The translations under genes were made by a program, and so were the position numbers. Source: Methylobacterium sp. 17Sr1-1 (lineage in GTDB: Bacteria; Pseudomonadota; Alphaproteobacteria; Rhizobiales; Beijerinckiaceae). Taken from it: DNA of 64,000 nt. Numbering within the stretch: position 1 is the stretch's first letter; each line of letters begins with the position of its first letter. Below, piece by piece: positions 26,137 to 34,938 of this stretch. Where the stretch lies: assembly GCF_003173775.1 (NCBI RefSeq), contig NZ_CP029552.1, positions 5,601,001 through 5,665,000 of the forward strand, read 5' to 3'. The notes beneath the pieces were generated by a model that was given only the letters and a program-made list of their open reading frames with translations, was not told the origin of the DNA and ran no database searches.

Positions 26137-26511
26137 GGAACGGATCGCCAGTGATCGGACAGAACAGGAGGACCCTGTTGTCGCTTCGGTATCGCTAAAT
26201 TTCTGTTAATGGATCCAAATCCTGTGATAACCAGATAGCGTCGTATTGCAACGATGCTTCAACTTGCGAAATGCCTGGCTATCCCGCCATGACCCTGCGA
26301 AAGGGACGGGTTGCGCGAGCCGTCGTCTCATGATCCTTCCGCCTGCCGCAGGGTCGGGCGCGGCGGGGCCGGCTCCACCCCTCCCTCTCCGACCTTTCGC
26401 CACTGGATTTCCGCCCCCGTCCCGTGCGACCCCGGGGATCCCGGCCGGGATCTCCTGACCGGGATCGGCGGAGCCGCGAGCCGCCGGCCGTCCCTCGCGG
26501 CCGCGATACGA
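26137..26511. other. Gene-free region upstream of the PhaJ-like gene
   Basis: This 375-bp stretch plus the following repeat separates a divergent pair. The first 70 bp next to the receptor gene (AATTTCTGTTAATGGATCC area) are AT-rich and likely contain its promoter. The remainder has only short overlapping frames on both strands with no recognisable product. Confidence 0.5.
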
Positions 26512-26611
26512 GAGCAGTGCCCGATCGCAACGCGATCGGGCACTGCTCTCGATTCTTGATTTTGTCACATTTTCTTCGACGAACCGGTATCCACTTCGTC
26601 GGAAAATGCTC
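26512..26611 (+). repeat. Two-hairpin dispersed repeat, family A copy 2 (complete)
   Basis: Hairpin 1: GAGCAGTGCCCGATCGC and its exact complement (26512-26528 with 26532-26548). Hairpin 2: GCATTTTC-TTCGACGAA with TTCGTCGG-AAAATGC around CCGGTATCCAC. The element ends 23 bp before the PhaJ-like start codon and so probably forms its 5' untranslated leader, leaving only the GGGAG ribosome-binding site outside. Confidence 0.88.
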
Positions 26612-26634
26612 GAGAACGACCGGGAGCGACGCCG

Positions 26635-27096
26635 ATGATGCCCGAACTGCGCGTGCTGTACTTCGAGGATTTGAGCGTCGGCCTGTCCGAGACGCTGTCC
26701 AAGACCATCGCGGCCTCCGACGTGGTCGGCTTCGCCGAGATCACCGGCGACCGCAACCCGATCCACCTCTCGGAGCACTTCGCCGCCCGCACGCCGTTCG
26801 GCACCCGCATCGCCCACGGCCTCTACACCGCCGGGCTGATCTCGGCGGTGCTCGGCACCCGCCTGCCCGGCCCGGGCGCGGTCTATATCAGCCAGAGCCT
26901 CAACTTCCGCGCCCCCGTGCGCATCGGCGACACCGTCGACGTCACCGTGGAGGTGGCCGAGCTGGTGCCGGAGCGACGCCGCGCCCGCCTGACCTGCATC
27001 TGCGCCGTCAACGGCGAGACGGTGCTCGACGGCGAGGCCCTGGTGAAGGTGCCGACGAGGGCAGAGGCCGATCCGCTGGCCGCCCGCAAGGGGTGA
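26635..27096 (+). CDS. phaJ: (R)-specific enoyl-CoA hydratase, PhaJ-like (MaoC fold)
   Basis: A 153-residue hot-dog-fold hydratase. The active-site signature is present as GDRNPIHLSEHFA, with Asp and His in hydratase-2 spacing, followed by GTRIAHGLYTAGLIS. Such proteins convert crotonyl-CoA to (R)-3-hydroxyacyl-CoA for polyhydroxyalkanoate synthesis; a general fatty-acid role is also possible. ATG 26635 follows GGGAG by 8 nt; a second ATG is next. The repeat element forms the sequence directly upstream. Confidence 0.85.
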   Translation: MMPELRVLYFEDLSVGLSETLSKTIAASDVVGFAEITGDRNPIHLSEHFAARTPFGTRIAHGLYTAGLISAVLGTRLPGPGAVYISQSLNFRAPVRIGDTVDVTVEVAELVPERRRARLTCICAVNGETVLDGEALVKVPTRAEADPLAARKG

Positions 27097-27144
27097 GCGA
27101 GTTCCGGGGTTGATGGACGTCCGGGCGCGAGGTAGCCCGGCCCG

Positions 27145-27948
27145 GTGATGACCCCGATCCCGATCGACGACCCGGACGACCCGCGGCTCACCGCCTACAC
27201 GCGGATGCGCGAGCGCGACCTCGTCGGCCGCGAGGGGCGCTTCATTGCCGAGGGCGAGGTGGTGCTGCGGGTACTGCTCTCGAGTGTCGCCCGGTTCCGG
27301 ATCGAGTCGGTGCTCGTCTCGCCCGAGCGCCTGCCCGGGCTGGCGCCGGCGCTCGACGGCCTCGACGCGCCGGTCTACCTCGCCGCCAAGGGCGTGATGG
27401 GGGCGGTGGCGGGCTTTCCGATCCATCGCGGCGTGCTGGCGGTGGGCCTGCGCGGGCCGGAGCCGTCGCCGGACGCCCTGGTGCCGGCGGGCCCGGCCCT
27501 GCTCGTCGGCCTCGTGGGGCTCGCCAACCACGACAATGTCGGCGGGATTTTTCGCAATGCCGCCGCCTTCGGGGCCGACGCGGTGGTCCTCGACGGCGAG
27601 ACCTGCGATCCGCTCTACCGCAAGGCGATCCGGGTCTCGGCCGGCACGAGCCTGACGATGCCCTTCGCCCGGGTGCCGAGCGGCGACGACCTTCTGGCCC
27701 TGTGCGAGCGCCATGAACTCGTCCCGGTCGCCCTCTCGCCGCGGGGCGAGGACATCACGACCCTGCCGCCCCTGCCCCGCGCGCTGCTGCTGCTCGGCAC
27801 GGAAGGGCCCGGCCTGCCCGAGGCGCTGATGGCCCGCTCCCGCCGGGTGGCGATCCCGATGGCGCCGGGGGTCGATTCGCTCAACGTCGCGGTGGCGGGG
27901 GCGGTGGCCTTGCACCGGCTCGGCGGCGGGCGGTTGGTGGGGAGCTGA
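27145..27948 (+). CDS. SpoU/TrmH-family RNA 2'-O-methyltransferase
   Basis: A 267-residue SPOUT methyltransferase. The three knot motifs are visible: LANHDNVGGIFRNAAAFG (motif 1), LLLGTEGPGLPEALM (motif 2) and IPMAPGVDSLNVAVAGAVALHRL (motif 3). An N-terminal substrate-binding domain (DLVGREGRFIAEGEVVLRVLL) is of the L30e-like type seen in RlmB/TsnR. It methylates tRNA or rRNA ribose; the target nucleotide is not readable. GTG 27145 is immediately followed by ATG 27148. Confidence 0.9.
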   Translation: MMTPIPIDDPDDPRLTAYTRMRERDLVGREGRFIAEGEVVLRVLLSSVARFRIESVLVSPERLPGLAPALDGLDAPVYLAAKGVMGAVAGFPIHRGVLAVGLRGPEPSPDALVPAGPALLVGLVGLANHDNVGGIFRNAAAFGADAVVLDGETCDPLYRKAIRVSAGTSLTMPFARVPSGDDLLALCERHELVPVALSPRGEDITTLPPLPRALLLLGTEGPGLPEALMARSRRVAIPMAPGVDSLNVAVAGAVALHRLGGGRLVGS

Positions 27949-27966
27949 CGGTCGCCCGGCGCGCGA

Positions 27967-28290
27967 TCAGGCCTTCCGCGCCCGATAACGTTCTGCCGCT
28001 CCGCCCAGAACGTCGTCGGCTGATACCAGCGGCTCCGCCCCAGCCGCCACCCGGCCGAAGACAGGAGCCACCTCCTCGCGCAGCCAGTGCTCCATGAGCG
28101 CGTCGCCGGTTCGCCCAGTGAGCGCCGCGCGGATCTTCGGGTAGCGAGCGGCTAACTCTTGTTGAACCGCAGCGACATCGATGCGCTCGGGCGTTGGGCG
28201 GGGTCTGAACGGCCGCTTGATGCGCTCTGTTGTCGTCGGAATCTCCTTCCGCGCCAAAGGTGCGGCACTGCAGTCCACTCGTCGGCGCAT
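27967..28290 (-). CDS. Orphan ParD-like antitoxin candidate
   Basis: About 107 residues from ATG 28290; the frame is open to 28374. The C-terminal half (MEHWLREEVAPVFGRVAAGAEPLVSADDVLGG) resembles the toxin-binding tail of ParD/RelB antitoxins, in which a WLR-EVA-x-Y/F segment is followed by a D-P-S-like turn and an ADEV/ADDV helix. The basic segment RIKRPFRPRP is upstream. No toxin gene follows: the next DNA downstream is the methyltransferase gene on the other strand. The resemblance is by pattern only. Confidence 0.45.
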   Translation of the reverse strand: MRRRVDCSAAPLARKEIPTTTERIKRPFRPRPTPERIDVAAVQQELAARYPKIRAALTGRTGDALMEHWLREEVAPVFGRVAAGAEPLVSADDVLGGAAERYRARKA

Positions 28291-28427
28291 TATCCCGTCA
28301 CACCCCAGGAAAATATCCACGCCCACCCCACCGCGACAATGCGCAGCCATTGCCGGCTCAAGGCCGCGCACCACAACTAGGCCGTACGCACGGGCACCCG
28401 TCGTCGGGTCAGGCAGGAGGTGGAGCG

Positions 28428-29999
28428 TTGTTGCAGCCGCGGGATGGGTACCGCACCCTGTCGGGGCGGCGGGCGGTGGTGGTCGGGGCGGGGCCGGGCG
28501 GCCTCGCGGTGGCGCTGATGCTCGCCCGCGACGGCGTGCAGGTGACGGTGATCGAGAAGGAGGGTACCGTCGGCGGGCGCACCCGGACGGTCACGGCGCC
28601 GGGCGGCTACAAGTTCGACATCGGGCCGACCTTCTTCCTCTATCCGCGCATCCTGGCCGACATCTTCGAATCCTGCGGCGAGCGGCTGGAGGACCACCTC
28701 ACCCTCGAGCGGCTCGATCCCCAGTACCACCTCGTCTTCGAGGGCGGCGGCGAGATCCGGGCGACGCCGGACGTGGAGCGCCTCGAGGCCGAGATCGCCC
28801 GCATCGCGCCCCTCGACGCGAAGAACGTCCGCCGCTTCCTCGACGACAACCGCCACAAGCTCGCGGCCTTCATCCCGGTGCTGCAGCAGGCCTGCGATTC
28901 GCTGCGCAGCTTCGTCTCCCCGGCGATGCTGGCGGCGCTGCCGCTGCTGCGCCCGCACGCCACCGTCGACCGCGACCTGTCGCGCTACTTCAAGGATCCG
29001 CGGGTCCGCCTCGCCTTCTCGTTCCAGACGAAATATCTCGGGATGTCGCCGTTCCGGTGCCCGAGCCTGTTCACCATCCTGAGCTTCCTCGAATACGAGC
29101 ACGGGGTCTATCACCCGGTGGGCGGCTGCGGCGCGGTCTCCGAGGCGATGGCCGGACTCGCCCGCCGCATGGGCGTCGAGATCAGGCTCGGCACCTCCGT
29201 CGACCGGGTGCTGTTCGAGGGCAAGCGGGCCGTCGGGGTCGAGGCCGGGGGCGAGCGCATCGGTGCCGACGCGGTCGTCATCAACGGCGACTTCGCCAAG
29301 GTCGTGCCCGAGCTGGTGCCCGAAGCGCGCCGCCCGCGCTGGCGGAACGCCAAGGTGGAGAAGGCCCGCCTCTCCTGCTCGACCTACATGCTCTATCTCG
29401 GCATCGAGGGATCGATGCCCGAGAGCCTCGGCCACCACACCATCCTCCTGTCGGAGGATTACGCCCGCAACATCCGCGAGGTCTCCGACGGGGTGCTGCC
29501 GATGCAGCCCTCGATCTACGTCCAGCATGCCGGCTACACCGACGGCGGCATGGCGCCCCCGGGCCATACCAGCCTCTACGTGCTGGTGCCGGTGCCGAAC
29601 CTGCGCGCCGGGATCGACTGGGCCACGGTCGGCCCGTCCTACCGCGCCCTGGTGCTCAAGCGGCTGGAGAAGCTCGGTCTCCACGACATCGAGTCGCGCA
29701 TCCGCTACGAGCGCGTGGTCGACCCGACCCAGTGGCGCGACGAGTTCGCGGTGCACGAGGGCGCGACCTTCAACCTGTCGCACGACCTCGGCCAGATGCT
29801 CTACTTCCGGCCCCACAACCGCTTCGGGCCCGGGCTCTACCTCGTCGGCGGCGGCACCCATCCGGGCTCCGGCCTGCCGGTGATCTACGAGGGCGCCCGC
29901 ATCACCGCGCGGCTGATGGCCGAGGACCTGGCCCTGCAGAAGGTGCCCTCCCGCGGCATGCCGCTCAGCCCCGCCGCGAGCCTCGGGGAAGCCTCGTGA
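28428..29999 (+). CDS. Carotenoid desaturase (CrtI/CrtN-type)
   Basis: A 523-residue flavin amine-oxidase-fold enzyme. The dinucleotide site is VVVGAGPGGLAVALMLARDG near residue 17, then GGRT, and the C-terminal FAD site YLVGGGTHPGSGLPVIYEGA. The overall length and the SFQTKYLGMSPF and HPVGG blocks match phytoene/diapophytoene desaturases; C30 versus C40 substrate cannot be told. Start TTG 28428 is preceded by a perfect AGGAGG with 7-nt spacing; the open frame upstream is not conserved-looking. The product likely gives the pink pigment typical of this group. Confidence 0.9.
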   Translation: MLQPRDGYRTLSGRRAVVVGAGPGGLAVALMLARDGVQVTVIEKEGTVGGRTRTVTAPGGYKFDIGPTFFLYPRILADIFESCGERLEDHLTLERLDPQYHLVFEGGGEIRATPDVERLEAEIARIAPLDAKNVRRFLDDNRHKLAAFIPVLQQACDSLRSFVSPAMLAALPLLRPHATVDRDLSRYFKDPRVRLAFSFQTKYLGMSPFRCPSLFTILSFLEYEHGVYHPVGGCGAVSEAMAGLARRMGVEIRLGTSVDRVLFEGKRAVGVEAGGERIGADAVVINGDFAKVVPELVPEARRPRWRNAKVEKARLSCSTYMLYLGIEGSMPESLGHHTILLSEDYARNIREVSDGVLPMQPSIYVQHAGYTDGGMAPPGHTSLYVLVPVPNLRAGIDWATVGPSYRALVLKRLEKLGLHDIESRIRYERVVDPTQWRDEFAVHEGATFNLSHDLGQMLYFRPHNRFGPGLYLVGGGTHPGSGLPVIYEGARITARLMAEDLALQKVPSRGMPLSPAASLGEAS

Positions 30000-30007
30000 G
30001 GCGCCCG

Positions 30008-30109
30008 GAGCATTGTCCGACGAAGTGGATGCCGGTTCGTCGCAGACAAGGCGACACAGCCAAAGGGCGAGGACAGCGTCCGATTGCAGCCCGATCGGAC
30101 GCTGTCCTC
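30008..30109 (-). repeat. Two-hairpin dispersed repeat, family A copy 3 (inside a gene start)
   Basis: In inverted orientation: GAGCATTGTCCGACGAAGTGG then ATGCCGGTTCGTCGC, followed by the hairpin GAGGACAGCGTCCGAT with its exact complement. The DUF2141 start codon (ATG 30029) and the coding sequence for its first 27 residues lie within this element. Confidence 0.85.
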
Positions 30110-30520
30110 GCCGTCGCCGCCCTCCTCGCCGTGCTGGCTGCGCCGGCGGCGGCGGCGAGCCTCTCGGTCGAGGTCGACGGGGTCGAGCCGGGGGCCGGCC
30201 GGGTCTTCGTCGCGCTCTGCACCGGATCGCTCGCCGAGGAATCCTGCCGCATCGGCCAGAGCGGCCCGGCCGTGGCCCAGAGCCTGCGCTTCGGCTTCTC
30301 CGACGTACCGCCGGGCACCTACGCGGTGGCGGCATTCCAGGATGTCGACGGCGACGGCCGCCTCGGACGCACGGGCTTGGGCCTGCCGACCGAGCCCTAC
30401 GGCTTCTCGAACGGCGCCGGCCGCCGGGGCCGCCCGGACTTCTCCGCCGCCGCCTTCCGCCTCGCAGAGCCCGGCACCGCCTTGCGGGTGCGGCTCACCC
30501 GCGCCCTGCCGGCGCGGTAG
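30029..30520 (+). CDS. DUF2141 secreted protein
   Basis: A 163-residue protein. After a Sec signal (hydrophobic core AVLAVAALLAVLAAPAAAA, residues about 28-46) comes a DUF2141 domain: LSVEVDGVEPGAGRVFVALC, then the FQDVDGDGRLGRTGLGLPTEPYGFSN signature. The function of the domain is not known; it often sits near carotenoid or lipid genes, as here after the desaturase. The start ATG 30029 and the basic 27-residue n-region come entirely from a dispersed repeat, and no other ATG, GTG or TTG start precedes the signal core in frame. Confidence 0.78.
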   Translation: MPVRRRQGDTAKGRGQRPIAARSDAVLAVAALLAVLAAPAAAASLSVEVDGVEPGAGRVFVALCTGSLAEESCRIGQSGPAVAQSLRFGFSDVPPGTYAVAAFQDVDGDGRLGRTGLGLPTEPYGFSNGAGRRGRPDFSAAAFRLAEPGTALRVRLTRALPAR

Positions 30521-30590
30521 GCGCCGGGCTAAAACATGCCCCCGGATGGCACTCCCTCGGAATGCCGCAAAGCTCTGCTGTTCTGACGGC

Positions 30591-31577
30591 ATGATGCCAG
30601 ATGCAGCGGCGCGCGTCCGCGACCTCGCCTTCTCGTACCGCAACCGCCGGGTTCTCGATCGCATCGACCTCGTCCTGGCGCGGGGCGAGACCGTGGCGTT
30701 GCTCGGCCCCAACGGCGCGGGCAAGACCTCGCTGATGCGGCTGCTCGCCGGCCGCCTCGTCCCGGACAGCGGCAGCGTGCGGGTGTCGGGGGGCGATCCC
30801 GCGCGCGAGGCCGGGGTGCGGCGCGCCATCGCCTGGGTGCCGCAGGAGATCGCCCTCTACCCGCGCCTGACCGTGCGCGAGAACCTCGAAGTGTTCGCCC
30901 GCCTCGCCGGCTTGCCCCGGCCGGCGCGGGAGCCGGCGGTGGTCCGGGCGCTGGCGCGGACGGGGCTCGAGGAGGCGGCGGGCCGCCTCGTCGGGGTGCT
31001 CTCCGGCGGCTACCAGCGCCGGGCCAACATCGCGGTGGCGCTGCTTGCCGAGCCCGCCCTCGTCCTCCTCGACGAGCCGACGCAAGGGGTCGACCAGGCC
31101 GCCCGGGCGGCGATCCACGCCGTGCTCGAAGGCCTGCCCGCGCGCGGCGCCGCCGTGCTGATCGCCACCCACGACTTCGCCGAGGCCGAGCGCCTGGCCG
31201 ACCGGGTCCTGGTGCTCCAGGACGGCGCCTTGCGCCTCGACGGGCGCCTCGCCGACCTGCTCGCCGGCCTGCGGGCCGGGCCCCCCGAGCACGAGGTGGC
31301 GCTCGCCGAGGCTGCCGGCCCGGCCGCCGCCGCCGCTTTGCGCCAGGCGGGCTTCCACCCGGCCTCCCCTCTGACGTGGCGGGCGACCTGGCGCGCCGGC
31401 GACGCGGTGGCGGGCGGGCGCGACGGTGCGGCCCTGCTGGCGCACCTGCGCCGCCACGGCGTGCCGGTGCGGGAGATCCGGGTGCGCGAGCCGGGCCTCG
31501 ATGGGCTCTACCGCGACGTGACGGCGGGGGAGCCGCCCGGCGGTCCCGTCCCCGCCCCCGCCGAGGTCCCCGCATGA
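30591..31577 (+). CDS. ABC-2 exporter ATPase
   Basis: A 328-residue ATP-binding subunit: Walker [10 protein letters not shown] (about residues 41-49), Q-loop VPQE, signature VLSGGYQRR and Walker [12 protein letters not shown] with H-loop ATHD. A C-terminal extension of about 100 residues (after LLAGLRAG) is typical of drug/polysaccharide-export DrrA-like ATPases. Its stop overlaps the permease start by 4 bp (ATGA), so both form a transporter. Confidence 0.92.
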   Translation: MMPDAAARVRDLAFSYRNRRVLDRIDLVLARGETVALLGPNGAGKTSLMRLLAGRLVPDSGSVRVSGGDPAREAGVRRAIAWVPQEIALYPRLTVRENLEVFARLAGLPRPAREPAVVRALARTGLEEAAGRLVGVLSGGYQRRANIAVALLAEPALVLLDEPTQGVDQAARAAIHAVLEGLPARGAAVLIATHDFAEAERLADRVLVLQDGALRLDGRLADLLAGLRAGPPEHEVALAEAAGPAAAAALRQAGFHPASPLTWRATWRAGDAVAGGRDGAALLAHLRRHGVPVREIRVREPGLDGLYRDVTAGEPPGGPVPAPAEVPA

Positions 31578-32773
31578 TCGTCGCCGCGTTCCGGGTGATG
31601 CTGCTCACCCTGTGGCGCGACCGCGCCGCCCTGGTGATGGCCTTCGTGCTGCCGACCGTGATCTTCTGCGTCTTCGCGGCGATCTTCTCCGGCGCCGTCG
31701 GCGAGCGGATCCGCATCCAGGTCGGACTCCTCGACCAGGCCCGAACCGCCACGACCGGCCGCCTCGTGACCGCGCTCCAGGCCGATCCGGCCCTGCGCAT
31801 CGCGCTCCTCGACGGCGATCCCGTGGCGGCGGTGCGCCGGGGCGAGGTCGACGTGGCCCTGGTGCTGCGCGGCGACCTCGCGGCGGGAAGCGGCGCCAGC
31901 GACGCGCCGATCCTCGTCGTCGAGAGCCCGGCCCGGGCGCTCGCCACCCCGATCGCGCTCGGCCAGGTGCAGCGGGTGCTCAACGAGGCGCTGCCCGACG
32001 TGGTCCTGTCGCGGGTCGTCGCCGACGTCGAGCGCACCGGCAAGATCGGCCCGGACGAGCGCGCCTTCCTCGACAAGGCCTTCGCCGAGAGCCGCGAGAA
32101 GCGCGAGGCCTTCTCCTTCGCCGCCCTGGTGGCGCGCGTCTCGACGGCGGAGGGACACGGCGGGAATGCGCGCGTCGCCTATTACGCCGGGGCGATCGCG
32201 GCGGTGTTCCTGCTCTTCGCCGCCATGCAGGGCGCCCTGTCGCTCGTCGAGGAGCGCCAGTCCGGCATCGCCGACCGCCTCGCCGCCGCCCCCGGCGGCC
32301 TGCCGGTGGTGGTGCTCGGAAAGTTCCTGTTCCTGGTGCTCCAGGGGATCGTGCAGGGGGCGCTGATCTTCGGGGCGGCGGCGCTCCTCTACGGCGTCTC
32401 GATCGGGCCGCACGCCGCGTCCTGGCTCGTCACCGGGGTGCTGGTCGCCGCCATGGCGGCGGGCTTGGGGCTCGCCGCCTGCGCGGCGGCGCGCACCCGC
32501 CAGCAGGCCCATCTCGTCTCGACTTTCGGGGTGCTGCTGCTCTCGGCGGTCGGCGGCAGCATGGTGCCGCGCTTCCTGATGCCGCCCTGGCTCCAGAGCC
32601 TCGGCTGGCTCACCCCCAACGCCTGGGCGATCGAGGCCTACCAGGCGGCGCTGGCCGAGGGCGCCGGTGCCGCCTGGCCGGCCTGGACGGTGCTGGCGGG
32701 GCTCGCCGTCGCGGGCCTGGGCACGGCGCTGGCGCTGACGGCGCGGCCGGCCCCCGGCCCGCCGCGGGCCTGA
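31574..32773 (+). CDS. ABC-2 type permease
   Basis: A 399-residue permease. One N-terminal helix ([22 protein letters not shown]) is followed by a soluble extracytoplasmic domain of about 170 residues, then five helices from residue about 200, containing [19 protein letters not shown]. This is the YhgE/YhiH-like ABC_membrane_3 layout. Substrate unknown; lipids, drugs or pigments are all possible given the neighbouring carotenoid gene. Coupled to the ATPase gene. Confidence 0.88.
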   Translation: MIVAAFRVMLLTLWRDRAALVMAFVLPTVIFCVFAAIFSGAVGERIRIQVGLLDQARTATTGRLVTALQADPALRIALLDGDPVAAVRRGEVDVALVLRGDLAAGSGASDAPILVVESPARALATPIALGQVQRVLNEALPDVVLSRVVADVERTGKIGPDERAFLDKAFAESREKREAFSFAALVARVSTAEGHGGNARVAYYAGAIAAVFLLFAAMQGALSLVEERQSGIADRLAAAPGGLPVVVLGKFLFLVLQGIVQGALIFGAAALLYGVSIGPHAASWLVTGVLVAAMAAGLGLAACAAARTRQQAHLVSTFGVLLLSAVGGSMVPRFLMPPWLQSLGWLTPNAWAIEAYQAALAEGAGAAWPAWTVLAGLAVAGLGTALALTARPAPGPPRA

Positions 32774-32780
32774 GCGAAGC

Positions 32781-32810
32781 CGACTTCCGGAAGATTCCTT
32801 CCGAAAGTCG
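32781..32810. terminator. Bidirectional hairpin terminator
   Basis: CGACTTCCGGAAG-ATTC-CTTCCGAAAGTCG: a 13-bp stem with one mismatch between the convergent permease and secreted-protein genes. No long T-run follows on either strand. Confidence 0.7.
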
Positions 32811-32812
32811 TA

Positions 32813-33211
32813 TCAGCCCTTCAGCCGCTTGTTGCACTCCGAGTAGTAGCCGCCGCCCTTCTCGATCCAGTTCAGGCCGCCGTTGCCGGCGCCGCCGGCC
32901 GCCTTGTTGGCGTTGTACTGGTCGAGGCAGGTGTGCTGGCGGGCGCTGCCGGCCGGCTCCTTGGCGTATTTCGGCGAGACGGCGGTGGGGAAGACCGCGC
33001 CGGCGGCCGGGGCGTGCTGGCCGGCCGGCGCCGCGGTGGCGGGAGCCTGGGCCGCGGGCTTGACCGGGATGGCGGGCGGGTTCGGCGGCGGCGCCTGGTT
33101 CGGACGCGCCGCGCCGGGGCCGAACGGGTTCGGGGCGGGCGCCGTCGTCTGGGCGTGGGCCGGGGCGGCGAGCGCGCCGAGGAGGAGCAGGGAGGCGAGG
33201 GAGAGGCGCAT
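32813..33211 (-). CDS. Secreted Pro-rich protein with C-terminal Cys-pair domain
   Basis: A 132-residue exported protein: signal peptide MRLSLASLLLLGALAAPAHA, a Pro/Ala-rich spacer of about 65 residues, and a compact C-terminal stretch CLDQYNANKAAGG…NWIEKGGGYYSECNKRL with two Cys that could pair. This CLDQYNANK…WIEKGGGYYS..C pattern is not a family I can name. Likely periplasmic; function unknown. Confidence 0.72.
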   Translation of the reverse strand: MRLSLASLLLLGALAAPAHAQTTAPAPNPFGPGAARPNQAPPPNPPAIPVKPAAQAPATAAPAGQHAPAAGAVFPTAVSPKYAKEPAGSARQHTCLDQYNANKAAGGAGNGGLNWIEKGGGYYSECNKRLKG

Positions 33212-33437
33212 CGTCGATCGATCGGGTGTCCGGATTCGGATGGCCCCAGCTTAGCAGCACCGCGGCCCCGGGGCGACACCTGCCGCTGCGGGAACCGTGC
33301 CGCAGCGACGGCCGGCGGCGCTTACGCCTTGCGGGGGGAGGCCTCTCCCTTTTGCGGCGCTTCGCCGAGGCGCCGGGACGGTTAAGCAGGGCGCCGGCCC
33401 GACCACGCGTCCGGCCGATCCGGGAGTGGGACGACCG

Positions 33438-34706
33438 ATGCTGATCGCCGCCAGCGCCCTCTTGATCCTCTTCGCCTGGTTCGCCGGGCCGCGGCGCTTC
33501 GTCGAGGCGGTGCTGCTGACGCGCTCGGCCCTCGATCCCGTCTTCGATATGACCAAGACCGGCGGCCTCGAGGATATGGGGGTCGGCGCGTCGGTGAACC
33601 TCGCGGTGCTGGCGGTGGCGGTCGCCTGCGTGGTGACCCGGCCAAGGGTCAGCACGGCGCCGACCGCTGCCCTGTGGCTGCCGCTCCTCCTGGTCTGCTT
33701 CGTCTCGTCGCGGTTCGCCCCCGATCCCGGCACCGCGATCCGGCTGGTGATGCTGCTGGCGACCCACGCTGCCTTCTGCCTTCTGGCCTTCTATTTCGTG
33801 CGCGACCTCGCCGACCTGCGCCGCTTCCTGCTGCTCATCGTCGCCGGCTCGATCGGGCCGACGCTCTATGCGGGGTTGCAGCTCGCCATGGGCTGGGCGG
33901 AGTTCGGCGAGGACGGGATCCGGGTCTACAGCAGCTTCCCGCACCCCAACATCTACGCCTTCTACCTGATGACGGTCCTGGCTGTCGTCCTGACGCTGCT
34001 CGCGGGCAGGAGCTTCGCGCTCACGCCACGGCTGCGCCGGGCGCTCGTCCTCTACGTCCCGGTCCTGCTCGCGCTGCTCTTGCTCACCAAGACCCGCAGC
34101 GCCTGGGCCGGGGCCGGCCTGATCCTCGTCACCCACGGTCTCCTCTTCGACCGGCGCACCCTGCTCTACTTCCTGGGTCTGCCGGTGGCGCTGCTGGCGG
34201 TGCCGGAATTCGCCGAGCGCCTCGCCGACCTACAGCAGGGCAACACCATGGACGCCTACGAGAAGCTGAACTCGTACGCCTTCCGGTTGCTGCTGTGGCA
34301 GGGTGCCATGACCTGGTTCTGGGAGCGCCCGCTCTTCGGCTGGGGCCTGTCGAGCTTCGGGCATTACGTGGCACAGTTCGTTCCGCTGCGGCTCGAGAAC
34401 GACACCATCGATTCGCACAGCGTCTACGTGCAGTTCCTGTTCGAGACCGGGGTGATCGGCTTCCTCGCCTATCTCTGGCTCTACGCGCGGTTGCTCGCCC
34501 AGATCGGACGGCTGATCGCCCGCGGCGAGCGCTGGGCCTGGATGCTCCTGGCGATGACGGCCGGCTACCTGTCGATGGCCTATTCGGACAACATGCTCTA
34601 CTATCTGATCCCCACTTGGTACATGTGGTTCGTCCTCGGCGGCGCCTGCGCGGTGCTGGGGCAGCGCCGGGCGGTGCACCGGCGGCCGGTGGCGCTGCCG
34701 GCCTGA
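33438..34706 (+). CDS. O-antigen ligase-like (Wzy/WaaL) membrane protein
   Basis: A 422-residue protein with about ten membrane helices and a large periplasmic loop near residues 260-330 (DAYEKLNSYAFRLLLWQGAMTWFWERPLFGWGLSSFG … DSHSVYVQFLFETGVIG). The GWGLSSFG and H-S-x-Y segments are the landmarks of the O-antigen ligase/polymerase family, which join or polymerise sugar chains at the periplasmic face. ATG 33438. No glycosyltransferase genes adjoin it, so its polysaccharide is unknown. A repeat follows. Confidence 0.85.
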   Translation: MLIAASALLILFAWFAGPRRFVEAVLLTRSALDPVFDMTKTGGLEDMGVGASVNLAVLAVAVACVVTRPRVSTAPTAALWLPLLLVCFVSSRFAPDPGTAIRLVMLLATHAAFCLLAFYFVRDLADLRRFLLLIVAGSIGPTLYAGLQLAMGWAEFGEDGIRVYSSFPHPNIYAFYLMTVLAVVLTLLAGRSFALTPRLRRALVLYVPVLLALLLLTKTRSAWAGAGLILVTHGLLFDRRTLLYFLGLPVALLAVPEFAERLADLQQGNTMDAYEKLNSYAFRLLLWQGAMTWFWERPLFGWGLSSFGHYVAQFVPLRLENDTIDSHSVYVQFLFETGVIGFLAYLWLYARLLAQIGRLIARGERWAWMLLAMTAGYLSMAYSDNMLYYLIPTWYMWFVLGGACAVLGQRRAVHRRPVALPA

Positions 34707-34714
34707 GAACCCTG

Positions 34715-34812
34715 GAGCCTCACCCGATCGCACCGCGATCGGGTGAGGCTCCCGGTCTTTGATCTTGCAGCATTGCCTGCGGCGAACCGGCATCCCCTTC
34801 GTCGGACAAGGC
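34715..34812 (+). repeat. Two-hairpin dispersed repeat, family A copy 4 (complete)
   Basis: Hairpin 1 GAGCCTCACCCGATCGC with its exact complement, then GCATTGCCTGCGGCGAACCGG, CATCC, CTTCGTCGGACAAGGCT. The stem sequence differs from copy 2 but both strands of the stem changed together, so base pairing is preserved. Confidence 0.88.
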
Positions 34813-34829
34813 TTCAGCCCGGACCCGCC

Positions 34830-34931
34830 TCAGCGCAGGTGGAAGGCGATCCAGAGCACCGCGAAGGCGACGAATCCGGCGATGAGCCAGCGCATCAGGC
34901 GCGCGACGAGGCGCTTCCCGGCCGGTGTCAC
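34830..34931 (-). CDS. 33-residue single-helix membrane protein
   Basis: GTG 34931 to TGA 34830 encodes MTPAGKRLVARLMRWLIAGF… ending in FHLR, with a basic start and one hydrophobic helix (about residues 15-31). It begins 7 bp after the stop of the 67-residue membrane ORF on the same strand, suggesting translational coupling. Such tiny proteins often modulate partner membrane complexes. Too short for the usual gene finders; supported by frame, composition and spacing only. Confidence 0.5.
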   Translation of the reverse strand: MTPAGKRLVARLMRWLIAGFVAFAVLWIAFHLR

Positions 34932-34938
34932 CGGCCTC

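Noticed and set aside
24403..26154. Plus-strand frame over the chemoreceptor gene
   Set aside because: Its repetitive Gly/Arg/His/Asp pattern mirrors the receptor's Ala/Glu-rich coiled coil read backwards.
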